Source of the DNA: Ecdyonurus torrentis
Lineage: Eukaryota > Arthropoda > Insecta > Ephemeroptera > Heptageniidae
DNA length: 64,000 bases
Direction: 5' to 3'
Assembly: GCA_949318235.1 (NCBI GenBank)
Contig: OX439134.1
Location: forward strand, 26,419,793 to 26,483,792
Part shown: positions 52,081-64,000 of the stretch, one piece after another
Layout of the letters: each line of letters begins with the position of its first letter
Numbering within the stretch: the first letter of the stretch is position 1
Made by a program: the position numbers and the translations under genes
Notes under the pieces: model-generated
Seen by the model: only the letters and a program-made list of their open reading frames with translations
The model's database searches: none
What the model was told of the DNA's origin: nothing

Positions 52081-55000
52081 AAATCAATTTAATGTGATCC
52101 TTATTTTGTATTTATCATAAAAAAAATCGTATTCTAGGAAAAATAGTTTTTAATTTTTTTTTTAAATAATAATGATAAATATGACATCATGCATATTCCT
52201 TCTGTAGTATATTATAAAGCTTTTATCTAATTTTATAACTAAGAAATTTTGAGCCTTGCAGTTGCGAGTAACAGGAATTTGTTACAATGAAAATGTTCTC
52301 TATGGTCATTATTAAAAAAAAAAAAAAAAAAAAGACTTTTAATTAAATTAAAAAGTATTTTATATTTTAATTGAAAATTATTTTCAATGCTCTTTTTTTT
52401 AAATAATTTTAATTTCTTATATAATGTTTAAAAAAAGTAGTGTAACATCTTGCAGAACTATAATGTTACATAAGTACTAAGTAGTGACAGGTGATTTTTT
52501 TTTTTTACTACCATGCACTCGACCTGATTTTCTAAAAAAATAATAATAATAATAATAAAAAAAATTAGCTATTTTAGAATATTTACATTATAATAATATA
52601 TAAAAGCTACCGCAGGTACTAATTTTAAAATTGACGGTGTATTTCATTCATTATTACGTATGTTTATGTATAATCGTAGTACCTGCCAGTATATTCTACT
52701 ATGGAAGCAATATAGAGTTGATTGATTGACTAGATGTTTGTTTTATAACTGAACTGAGGTGAATATTGGCGAGAGAAACTGCTTTTGTTTATTTGTTATT
52801 TTATTCGCACCTTTGATCACGCGATGTATATAAAGTAAAAATAAACTCTCTCTTGCTTTCAACATGAGCAGGTGATATAAATAATTGAGTGGACTTTGGC
52901 GTTGAAAGATGAAACACAGAGAAACACAGCAGGATATAAATTATTGCTTTTTAACTTTCAGTTTTGTGTATAATAATAAATAAATGCCTGTGTATTTGTT
53001 CACTTTTTAATACGTTCAAATTCATATTTTATTTTCAAATTTATTTTTATTAATTTTCATTATTTAATGATTTAATTGTTACCTTTTTTTTTTTTTTTTG
53101 AAATTTGACCTGCATGATTTTTTATAAAAATAACATACTTATAAACTAAACTATAAATATGAATTTTGATCACTCGCCTTTTCAATATTTTGTTAATATT
53201 AATATTTTGAGTAAAATTCATTATTTTAGTAACCACTGTAGGGCTTTTCTTAGTTTTTGTATAAACGGGATTTTTCAGTATATAACTCTTAAAAAAAAAC
53301 TTAATAATAGTACAAAAGTATTTTTTTTTTTTAAACCAAGATATTTAAAAATAAAATTCTATTAAGAATGTAATACATAGAACTTTCAGGCTCAATATAG
53401 ACTTCAGTTAGTTTGCTACATTTTTTAAAATGTGATTCTAATGAAAGAAAGGGGGAAACATATTGTGTGTACATAAAATTACAAAAAAAAAAAAAGAAAA
53501 AAAAAAAAAAGGAATTTAATTTAATAGTTTTGTGTTATTATTTTATTTATAGAAAAACAAAATCCAAACATTTGAATAGATAAAATATATATACATAATA
53601 CCTATTATTAAAATTATTACAATAATAACAATAAAATAATTCATACACAATAGCAGATATCATTAAATAGGATAGAAATGTAAATAACATAATAATAAGT
53701 AAAATATTTTGTGAACATGAAATAATTGTATGCATGAAGCCATTGCAGTAAAACGTGAAAATTTATTAGACCTAGGATTTATGCTTCATGAAACAACATC
53801 ACATATTTTGTAAACATTCCTCGCAAAATGTGCGGCCAAAGGTATCAACGTATTTCTATATCGTCATTGCGGTACTGATTTATAGTAACCACTGATATTT
53901 ACATTCATATAGGATTAAAAATTATTGTTATATCTAGTTTATGTTTATTTTAAATAGTAATTTAATTATTGTATAATTTATGAGTGTTTCTCTCGTGTAT
54001 ATATTTTTGAATTGTATGAACATATATAAGATGACTGGAATATATAATAAAACTTAAATTTTTATTGAGATTTTTTTAAAAAACGTATTTCTAATTTCAA
54101 TAGCTTTGCAAGAGCATGAAAAAAAAACCTAATGCATGACAGATGACATAGTGTAAACGCTCATAAAACTATAAAGAAAAATAGGCGTGTGTGGAAAAAA
54201 AAAAAAAATTTGGTCACGATGTTTAGCATTTTAATACATATTTATTTATATATCCTTTGTAATTATACATATTTTAAGTTCAAGGTACTTAAAATATAGT
54301 TTCTTATCCGATAACTTTTCAACAGTCCATATGACTACTTTACTACATATTATACTTTTACTATATACGATTTAAAAACGAAATAAAATTGCAATTTAAT
54401 GAGTAACTAAAAATGTAAAAAATAAGGGCTTATAAAATTTTGATTTATTATGGTATTTTTGGAAAGATACATTTCTAAAGTTAATTTTATCTGCATAAGT
54501 TAATAGTTTATTTATCTTATTTGAGGGTTGCCGTTGTTCGTGAGACAACATCGTGAAATAATGAATGTTAACAACCTACCTGATTTCATTAATTTCAAAT
54601 CGAATACCGCACTACATTTATGCTATTTGCTAAAAAGTTAAATATATTTGCATACAAATATGTACTCAATTATATAATTAAAAAGCTTTTCATAAACCAA
54701 AAAGGTTATGCGTGACCTTAATAATATATGAATAATGTTTTATGATAAATTTGAAATAAATAATTATAGTACACAAATTATGTAAAAGCCCCTGAATGAG
54801 TAACCACAAAAATGAAATTTTAAAAAATATGCAATTAAAAAGCTTTATATTATTTCAGTAAAAAGCCAAATTATCCTTGTTTGTATATAAAATTAAGCAT
54901 GCGTATATAATGTTTGCACAAAATTTATAAAATTATCCTGCCTGTATACATAAATGTATAATATTTTTATTAATGTTGCGTATATTATTTCTGATTTATT

Positions 55001-55844
55001 GCCAAATGTAAAATATATATATACATAATGTAATGATGTAAATGGATTATAAGTTAATTTTAATGACAATATCATTATTTAGTCTACATGGATTTAACTA
55101 TTTTTATATTTCAAATGTTATGTTTTATAATTTTAAAAAGCATTTAATTTAAATTTTTGCACACAAACTTTGCTGTAAAAAAATGCATTTTAGTTTTGAA
55201 AGTAATTATACAAAGAATTATATATATGTATATTTTTAAATAGTAAAACGTTAGCCTAATAATTTTTAGAGACTTGTTATGCTGTATTTTTTTTTCGTAT
55301 ATGTGTTATGTGGCTTACTACTAATTTTTGCAATTCAAACTAGATTTTATATTTTATTGCAAAACTTTAGTGAGAGTGTATAAAGGTATATAGCTCAAAT
55401 TATAATCCCTCTTTGTATAAACATAACATGGTATAAAATTTATAGCATGGCTTTAGCGTGTGTGAAAAATATATATAGCAGTGAAACCCGCAGTTTTTAG
55501 CCAGATTAAAAACGAGTGTGAAATAAAATTGAAATTTCGGTGACAGATTTGGTGACTCGATAAATCAGCATACTGAATTATCTCGTCAATCTGTTTTGTT
55601 AATTAATTTGCATTTCAATACCGCGTGATTTTAAAACACATTTTTTAGGAAAAAAAGTGCATTATATTCGCAACTTAACAATTTTTTGTTATATATATAA
55701 CAAGAAAGCTTTAATTATTTGCTCATTTTAAACAATAAAATACTAATTATGTGGAAGCTTATTCTGGTGTGCTCTTTATAAATAAATTCAAGTAAATTTT
55801 ACTATTACAGCATTATAATATAATTATATTATATTATGTTCGTA

Positions 55845-55849
<5 letters not shown>
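52081..55849. other. AT-rich non-coding sequence, 3.8 kb
   Basis: Contains A20 at 52314, A-rich 53483-53511 and short TAA repeats. No microsatellite of note, transposon ends or gene recognised. Confidence 0.55.

Positions 55850-55901
<52 letters not shown>
55850..55901. repeat. (CT)n microsatellite
   Basis: About 25 units. Confidence 0.96.
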
Positions 55902-55904
<3 letters not shown>

Positions 55905-56114
55905 TCCCAAACCATGAAAAAATGACGATCACCTATATAATTCTTTTTAAGTCCTGCATTAGCCATATTACTCTATGGAAACTTCAAGCAGGCTGGTTGA
56001 TACAAACATATTCATCATATTGTCCCAATACAATATGTATGTCAAATGACATTAATGAAAAATAATAATAATAATGCATAGATAAAATAGCAATAAAAAA
56101 ATAAGAGAGAAGCA

Positions 56115-57734
<1,620 letters not shown>

Positions 57735-60623
57735 GTGATATGTGCAATTTCGCATAGTTTTTCATTTTCTTTTATTTGTGTCAAATGTAGCCCTAATGTT
57801 ATTATTGTTCATCAAAACATACGTTCTATAAGAAAAAATTTTAATAATTTTTTAGCTTATGTTAATAAAAATGTTGAGAATATTGATATTATTGTGTTGA
57901 CTGAAATTTATATTTTTGATCATGAAATAAAGGTTTATAATTTAATTAATTTTGATAAATTTGTAAAAAGTAGAGAAGAAAATAAAGGTGGTGGTGTTTT
58001 AGTGTTTGTTAATAAGAAATTTGATGCTAAAATTATTGATATAAAATTTATTAATGCGGAGGTTTTAAGTCTAAAGTTGAATAATAATTTAATGCTGTAT
58101 AATATTTATAGACCTCCAGGTTCTAACAAACTTTTATTCATAAAAGAATTAAAAGATTGTATTTTAAAAAATAATGAAAGTAATTGTGTGATTTTAGGTG
58201 ATATAAATTTAAATTTGTTAGATCAAAATGATAATATTGTACAAAAATATGAAAATAAAATGGCAAAATATGGTTATCTAAAAATTGTTAATGATGTTAC
58301 AAGGGAGGAATGTACAATACTAGGAAATTATTCAGCTACTTGTATTGATCATATTTTTGTTAAATTAAATAATTTGTTTGAAATTGATAATAGTTTTATA
58401 ATTAAAAGTAAAATCACCGATCATTATATGACTGGTTGTATATTGAGTACTAATTTAATTAATAATAATTGTAATGAAAAAGTAAAAATTAAAAATTTAA
58501 AAAAATTCAGAAATATGATTTGTAATTATGATTGGAGTATATGTAATAATATTAATTGTCCAAATGAATTATATAATCATATTGTAACAGTTTTTCGAAA
58601 TATAAGTGATAAATGTGAAAGTGAAAAATTATTAAATAGCAAGAATAGAAGATTAAATAATGTGTGGTGTACTGATGAAATAAAATTTCTTATGAAAGAT
58701 AGAGACAAATATTTTCAAAAATTTAAAAACTCATTACATATGCCTGAATATAGAATTAGATATAAAAAATTAAGAAACAAAATAAATTTTTTAATAAATA
58801 AAGAAAAAAATAATTATTATCATTCTAAATTTGTTGAAATTGCTGGTGATATAAGAAAATCTTGGTGTTTTATTAATCAAATATTAGGGAAAGAAAATCT
58901 TAATATTGATAATATTATTATTAAATATATGTCTGATGTAAGTTCTATCAAAGATATTGCTAATAATTTTGTAAATCATTTTGTAAATTCAATTGAAGAT
59001 GTAAAGATTAATTGTAATTTAATATTAAGTGAAAATTCGCTTAAATTTAATAGTAATTTACAATCAATGTATCTACCAAAATTAAATGAGAAACGAGCAG
59101 TTTATATTATTAATTTATTAAGTAAGAAAAAAGGACCAGGTCATGATAATATAGGTGTTCAGGATATTTTATTTGGTGGCGAATCATTAATTCAATATTT
59201 AATAAGATTAACAAATATGTGTATTGAAAGCTCAGTATATCCTGATAATCTAAAATTATCATTGATAAGGCCAATTTATAAAGGTGGGGATCATAAACTA
59301 TATAATAATTTTAGACCAGTTGCTGTATCTGCTTTTGTTGATAAATTTATACAAAAACATATTGAATTATTATTGTCTGATTATTTAGAAGAATTCAATA
59401 TTATAAATAAAAATCAATATGCCTATCAAAAAACAAAGGGTTCAGCAAAATGTCTATATGATGTTTCCAATTTTATAAATGAAGAATTAGAAAAAGGGCA
59501 TCATGTTCTTTGTTTATTTGTTGATTATTCCAAAGCATTTGACACTATAGACCATGACTTATTGTTAAAAGATTTAGAAGAAATTGGAATACGAGGACCA
59601 ACATTAATGTTAATTGCGAATATTATAAAAAATAGACAAGTTGCTGTCAAAATTAAAAATATTGTAAGTGAAATTAAAATAATAAAATGCGGTATAATAC
59701 AAGGAGGGGTCTTAAGTGCTAAATTCTTTATAATTTATGTTAACAAAATTTTTAATTTACTAAAATATTGTAAAGCAAAAATGTTTGCCGATGATTTACT
59801 TATGATAGCGGCTCATAGTAACTTTGAAGTTGCAAATAAAATGTTACAAAATGATTTTGATTCAGTTTTGGAATGGTCGCATGATAGGAAAATATTAATT
59901 AATAGGAAAAAAACAAAAGTTATGCACATTTTTAATAAGTATACATATACTATGCAAAATATTCAATTAAGAGCTCATACTAATAAGTGTTTACATAATT
60001 TTACTTTAAATTGTAATTGTGAGTTTGTAGAACAAGTAAATAATTATAATTACTTAGGAGCTATTATTGATCAAACATTTGATTGGGATTTGCATATTAT
60101 GCAACTGTTAAATAAATTGAGATCTGCAATTTTTAAATTAAAAACAGTAAGATCATATGTGAATGAACAGACGATGAGACAATTATATTTTTCTTTTGTA
60201 CATCCACATATATTATACGGTTTATTATCTTATGGTTGTACTAAATCAGGTAAATTATGGGAATTGAAAAAAATGCAAATAAGAATATTAAAAATTTTAA
60301 AAAAAGGAAATAAGCTAAAAAGTGATCTTGAATATTTTAAGTACTTTAAGATATTGCCAATAGAAGAAATGTTTAAATGTTCTTTTATTTGTGAAAATTA
60401 TTTTGAAAATTCTCATGGTATACCGAGAACTCATATTTATAGTACCAGAACAGCAGTGACCAATCCTTTATTTGTACCAAGAATTGTAAATAGATTCACT
60501 GAAAGGACAAAAAAATTTTTACTTCCTAAATTATGGAATCAAATTCCATCAGAATTAAAAAGTTTTGCAAATAAAAATGAAACGAAATTTAATATGAAAA
60601 AATTCTTTCTTGATAATTTATAA
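57735..60623 (+). CDS. LINE ORF2: endonuclease and reverse transcriptase
   Basis: 962 codons without interruption. An apurinic-type endonuclease comes first (residues ~22-235): N28 in HQNI, E57 in LTE, GGGV at 85-88, YRPPG at 125-129, GDIN at 155-158, IDH at 204-206 and the catalytic TDH at 228-230. The reverse transcriptase follows (~460-780): KGPGHD at 466-471, FRPVAV at 526-531, motif A VDYSKAFD with D597, motif B QGGVLS (usually QGSxLS) at 656-661, and FADD at 684-687. A C-terminal STRTA...LPKLWNQIPSEL block (903-941) is typical of CR1/Jockey-group LINEs. All catalytic residues I can place are present. Product: nicks DNA and primes cDNA synthesis from its own RNA. Oddity: the frame opens with GTG right after TAA at 57732-57734, and the first in-frame ATG is codon 120 (58092), inside the endonuclease. 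Start loss, a non-AUG start or 5' truncation are all possible. Codons are strongly AT-ending, like the surroundings. Confidence 0.93.
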   Translation: MICAISHSFSFSFICVKCSPNVIIVHQNIRSIRKNFNNFLAYVNKNVENIDIIVLTEIYIFDHEIKVYNLINFDKFVKSREENKGGGVLVFVNKKFDAKIIDIKFINAEVLSLKLNNNLMLYNIYRPPGSNKLLFIKELKDCILKNNESNCVILGDINLNLLDQNDNIVQKYENKMAKYGYLKIVNDVTREECTILGNYSATCIDHIFVKLNNLFEIDNSFIIKSKITDHYMTGCILSTNLINNNCNEKVKIKNLKKFRNMICNYDWSICNNINCPNELYNHIVTVFRNISDKCESEKLLNSKNRRLNNVWCTDEIKFLMKDRDKYFQKFKNSLHMPEYRIRYKKLRNKINFLINKEKNNYYHSKFVEIAGDIRKSWCFINQILGKENLNIDNIIIKYMSDVSSIKDIANNFVNHFVNSIEDVKINCNLILSENSLKFNSNLQSMYLPKLNEKRAVYIINLLSKKKGPGHDNIGVQDILFGGESLIQYLIRLTNMCIESSVYPDNLKLSLIRPIYKGGDHKLYNNFRPVAVSAFVDKFIQKHIELLLSDYLEEFNIINKNQYAYQKTKGSAKCLYDVSNFINEELEKGHHVLCLFVDYSKAFDTIDHDLLLKDLEEIGIRGPTLMLIANIIKNRQVAVKIKNIVSEIKIIKCGIIQGGVLSAKFFIIYVNKIFNLLKYCKAKMFADDLLMIAAHSNFEVANKMLQNDFDSVLEWSHDRKILINRKKTKVMHIFNKYTYTMQNIQLRAHTNKCLHNFTLNCNCEFVEQVNNYNYLGAIIDQTFDWDLHIMQLLNKLRSAIFKLKTVRSYVNEQTMRQLYFSFVHPHILYGLLSYGCTKSGKLWELKKMQIRILKILKKGNKLKSDLEYFKYFKILPIEEMFKCSFICENYFENSHGIPRTHIYSTRTAVTNPLFVPRIVNRFTERTKKFLLPKLWNQIPSELKSFANKNETKFNMKKFFLDNL

Positions 60624-60708
60624 AATGTTGAACAATTTTTTGCTGTTTGTATTGATTAATGATGATTAATTTTTGCTTCTTGTATTATAAAAATACTTCT
60701 CTTAAATG

Positions 60709-60744
<36 letters not shown>
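60624..60744 (+). other. LINE 3' UTR and first poly-A tail
   Basis: 85 bases of T/A-rich sequence from stop to tail, then 36 consecutive A. There is no AATAAA directly before the tail. Confidence 0.7.
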
Positions 60745-60746
<2 letters not shown>

Positions 60747-60907
60747 TTTTTGTGTAAATACGTACTTTATTTGCTTTTGAAATATATATAATAAAAAATA
60801 TGTATATGTAGTAATATAATATAATAAGACATGATTGTGTAACAATAAATGAACCAACCGATAAGGCTATGCCTTGGTTGGACTTTGTATATTTGTGTGT
60901 TTGAAAT

Positions 60908-60935
<28 letters not shown>
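60745..60935 (+). repeat. Second A-tailed segment with a terminal stem-loop
   Basis: A strong hairpin at 60854-60881 (CCAACC + AAGGC pairing with GCCTT + GGTTGG around TAT, with a GAT bulge) precedes ATTTGTGTGTTTGAAATAAT and A25 (60911-60935). Stem-loops just before the tail serve as RT recognition signals in several LINE clades. It is either the true 3' end of this LINE, with the first A run internal, or the 3' stub of an older copy. Confidence 0.55.
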
Positions 60936-60940
<5 letters not shown>

Positions 60941-62105
60941 TTTGCAATAAATTTTGAAAGTTGAAAAAAAAAAAAAAAAGAACAATAATAATAATTAAAT
61001 AAATAAAAGAGAATCCTGGTCAAATTCGATATACTTTATAAAATAACTTTGATTTTGTAAAATATTATATATTTGCCTAACATCAGTAAATAGCTGAACA
61101 AAACAGTATGCGAAATTTATGAAATGAAAATAGTTACACGTATGGTGGTTAAATGTAAACGATAAAAGTATTTTTTTTATAAGTATACGTATGTAAATAT
61201 ATTACACAAAAAGTAGCGTTAATGTTTCTGTTAAAAAACATGGTTTCTAATAAATAAAAGTAATAAAATCCCTATGCATATATAAAGTGTATGTAGTAAA
61301 TTGTATGGTTTGTACTTTGTATGTCGTATGCTAATAAGTACAGATATTATTGCAAGTAATATAAAAATGTAACAAATCTTCATCCCCTCTTATATACATG
61401 CAAGCAATTTGACTGAAACATTTTTTTAAACCCTCTTTTGTCTGTGAATTAAATATATAGAAAAAAATGAAAAACGAATTGCGAGGGACAGCTTACATGC
61501 AAATCTACCTTCTCTTGCCGTGAGCACTGGCTACATTTTTTTAATTACATATGAGAGAGAGAGAGAGAGAGAGAGAGCAGCGCTAACTAGATTGAAATAA
61601 GCCCCTTTTTGTCCACCCTAATACTACAAACATTTAAAAAGATTTTTATATTAAAATTGACAAAAAAAAAGTACAATTTAAATACTTTTTTTGTATAAAT
61701 CGTATGTATTTTAATATGCTTTAGTAAAAAAGTAATTAATATTTTATAATATACCTTTTTTATGTTTGAAATATTGAATATTAAACTTGCTAAAACATTT
61801 TGCGTTGAAATTAAAATAAGAGTTGGGGAAAAAAAAAAAGTAAACGTATTTAGAAACTACCATTAAATTTTGTGTCTTTTAACTGGATGAAAATTAATAA
61901 CTGTACTTTTTTCTACGTAATTCTGGCAACTCATACTAACAAGTAAGTAAGTTCATGAATTTATTTTTAGCAGTTAACATTTTACTGTTATATAAATTTT
62001 ACGTAAATTTTGCGCATTTTTATTTGTATACTAAATAGTTAAATAAATTTTATTATAATAAGCTTTAAGTGCAGTTCATACTGCGATATAAAACATTATA
62101 GTGCA
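60936..62105. other. AT-rich spacer
   Basis: Short A15 near 60965 and (GA)n at 61553-61577; nothing else. Confidence 0.55.
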
Positions 62106-62107
62106 AT

Positions 62108-62177
<70 letters not shown>
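62106..62177. repeat. Compound (TA)n-(CA)n microsatellite
   Basis: A TA block with one AAT break, then eight to nine CA units. Confidence 0.96.
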
Positions 62178-62198
62178 GTATATTTAGTCCAATAAACT

Positions 62199-62521
62199 AT
62201 AGGGTCTATGCATTCATGTTAAAGTCGACGCCTTGTTGGATAACTCAATAACATGGGTGGCATAGAAAAAAAAATCATTTTGCCAGTTTAAAAACACTAT
62301 GCAATATTTTTGGGAGCATTGATGCTGTAAATATGTTGAATTAGTATCTCAAGTATGTGAGGAAAATAACAAATAACAAAAAATTAACCGATTTCCCAAA
62401 GAAAATTGGCTTAAATGAAGTTTGTCCTATGCTGAGCAATGTTTTGGACTACTCCAGTCAGGCCTACAAGTGCAATAAATATGACGTCATCCGCATACAC
62501 CCTATATAATCCGATTCGATC
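62199..62521 (+). repeat. Dispersed repeat R3, copy 2
   Basis: Diverged copy of 38274-38566 with the same word order. TGACGTCA lies at 62482-62489, where copy 1 has TCATGTCATG. A TA array adjoins upstream here but downstream in copy 1. Confidence 0.65.
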
Positions 62522-63157
62522 CCTCGGTTTTTATATCAGGTGTAAACCACTTTATATTTCCATAAAACTTGCCATGTATTGTATTATAATACTAAAATAA
62601 GGTAAATAAGATATTAACGTTAAAGTTTCGATATTAAAGCGAATGTACCGCGACATGTTTCCCCTGAGGCATCAGACTGATGGCAAATTAATTAGTTGAC
62701 GTGTTAATCACTTCTCATTCCCCCTCAGTAAACACTATACAATGCAAATTTTCTCCATCAAGAAACTCAACAATTTCAACACTCGATTCAGTGTAAATCA
62801 AACCTATTGAAATCTTATGTTTTATTTATTATAGCGGAGTTAAAAATGTATATTAATGAAGAATAAATCAGTTATCGATTTAAGTGTGGTTCATGCAATT
62901 TATATTATTTATTTGGTCCTCTTTTCATCTCATAAAATACTATTTCAACTAAATTTGAACAAAATTTTGTTCTCGCACGTTATGAGAGTAAAATAACAAG
63001 TTTTTATTATATATAGGAAAAAAGTGAAGATAAATCTATAGAGTGATATCGATCCATCGTTAAAATGTCAATTAATTTTGAGTTGTGTGTTACCTGAGAT
63101 CTTTCAGCAAGGTATTAAATTACGATACATTAAGTGCATGAATATCAATATAAATTT

Positions 63158-63160
<3 letters not shown>
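62522..63160. other. Spacer with a complex island
   Basis: About 62640-62740 holds CCCCTGAGGCATCAGACTGA, AATTAATTAG and TGACGTGTTAAT (62697-62708), the last shared inversely with 15749-15760. Candidate conserved non-coding element; the rest is AT-rich. Confidence 0.35.
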
Positions 63161-63238
<78 letters not shown>

Positions 63239-63253
63239 TCTCTCTCCCACACT
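63161..63253. repeat. (CT)n microsatellite
   Basis: About 36 perfect units, then CTCCC-type variants. Confidence 0.97.
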
Positions 63254-64000
63254 CTCTCCCACACTCCCTCCCTCCTATCTCTATAAAGTGTGCTATACTA
63301 TTTTACTGTACATATAATATGAATAATGATTATAAGTTATGGAATATATTAATAAAGAAAATCTTGGAAATATATTTTCAAATAATTAATTAAAATAAAC
63401 ATCACATTTCTGAAACATTTCACTATTTTAAAGTTCTAATTTGATAGTGATAATGCCAAATATCTTGTTAAATTTTACGTATGGTTTATATTTATATAAA
63501 ATGAAGGATGGAGGTTTTTGAGGTTAAGTAAAGGTTTGTGTTCAATATTATGAAAAGTAATTAGTATTTGTTTATAAACTGTACACTGCATTGTATATCG
63601 TAATGAAGTATAAGTTTTAAATTGATGTATATAAGCTTTCAAAATTAATGATTTTATCATAGAAAAATTGCCAACTTTGCAAGAATTAATAGTTATTTTA
63701 TCATTATGCTAATCGTGAAATTTATAATGAATAATTTTGGGAGAGATTTTTAGAACCTCGTAGCTGCAATATGGGTGACTATATAGAAACTTGAAGAAAT
63801 ATGTATTTGAAAAGAAATAAAAGAAATTCTCTCCCCCTCCACCCCGCACCGCGTATTGAGAGAAGAATTCAGGGGGGAACACAGGTGGCTACCGGGGGGT
63901 TCCCCCAGGAGAGTAAAATAAACTTCACAAAAATGCTTCATTTTTTTTTTTTTTTTAAACAAACTTGTGCATTAAACACGAGGCAGAGTTTGTTTATTTC
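63254..64000. other. AT-rich sequence with a GC-rich hairpin near the end
   Basis: GGGGGAAC (63873-63880) and GTTCCCCC (63899-63906) can pair around a GC-rich loop; T18 follows at about 63940. No gene. Confidence 0.5.

Larger units (their letters stand above)
57735..60744 (+). mobile_element. CR1/Jockey-type non-LTR retrotransposon (LINE)
   Basis: The body is one endonuclease/reverse-transcriptase frame, a short 3' UTR and an A36 tail (60709-60744). No LTRs and no ORF1 were seen. The left boundary is set only by the open frame; if the TTTGTGTAAAT pair is a target duplication, the insertion would run from about 57412. A second A-tailed segment follows directly (60745-60935). Confidence 0.85.

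Noticed and set aside
60685..61023. Phe-rich minus-strand frames
   Set aside because: They run through the two LINE poly-A tails read backwards.

Overview
The window is eukaryotic, almost certainly metazoan, non-coding DNA. It is very AT-rich (about three quarters A+T by eye) and crowded with long microsatellites, mostly CT/GA, plus two GAAT arrays, TA, CA and poly-A/T tracts. It also holds many short inverted-repeat transposons. I recognise no host gene, tRNA, rRNA or CRISPR array. The only long open frame is a non-LTR retrotransposon. The microsatellite load, the small DNA transposons and a CR1/Jockey-like LINE fit an invertebrate with a large repeat-rich genome, such as a malacostracan crustacean or another arthropod. 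That placement is inference; a cnidarian or mollusc cannot be excluded.

Layout. 0-11 kb: CT arrays, a 343-bp repeat module in two inverted copies (5.1 and 7.0 kb), two copies of a short TIR family (F1), and a 317-bp near-perfect palindrome flanked by TTAA (9.9-10.2 kb). 12.0-14.3 kb: a 2.3-kb hAT-like element with a perfect 8-bp target duplication and a second element nested in it. 15.2-15.5 kb: a 288-bp TIR element with a TTATT duplication. 16.9 and 22.5 kb: long GAAT arrays, each beside a degenerate shared module. 21-35 kb: four copies of a second TIR family (F2, carrying paired TGACGTCA sites), three more F1 copies and a G-quadruplex candidate. 34.9-37.0 kb: a 2.07-kb TA-flanked element containing a 410-bp palindrome and a 22-bp minisatellite. 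38.3 and 62.2 kb: two copies of another dispersed repeat. 40.0 kb: a sixth F1 copy. 41.4-41.9 kb: a 529-bp hAT-type MITE with a perfect 8-bp target duplication. 42-57 kb: AT-rich sequence with microsatellites. 57.7-60.7 kb: a LINE whose single 962-codon frame keeps intact endonuclease and reverse-transcriptase motifs but has no in-frame ATG ahead of the endonuclease. 61-64 kb: AT-rich sequence, a CA/TA array and a CT array.

No genes work together here; the window looks like a gene desert or the inside of a very large intron. Signals not explained by repeats are thirteen exact TGACGTCA sites, a cluster of CAGGTG-type E-boxes, several short higher-complexity islands rich in homeodomain-like and bZIP-like words, and two plus-strand sites where a good 3' splice site directly abuts a 5' splice-site word (10.4 and 52.0 kb), as in recursive splicing of long introns.
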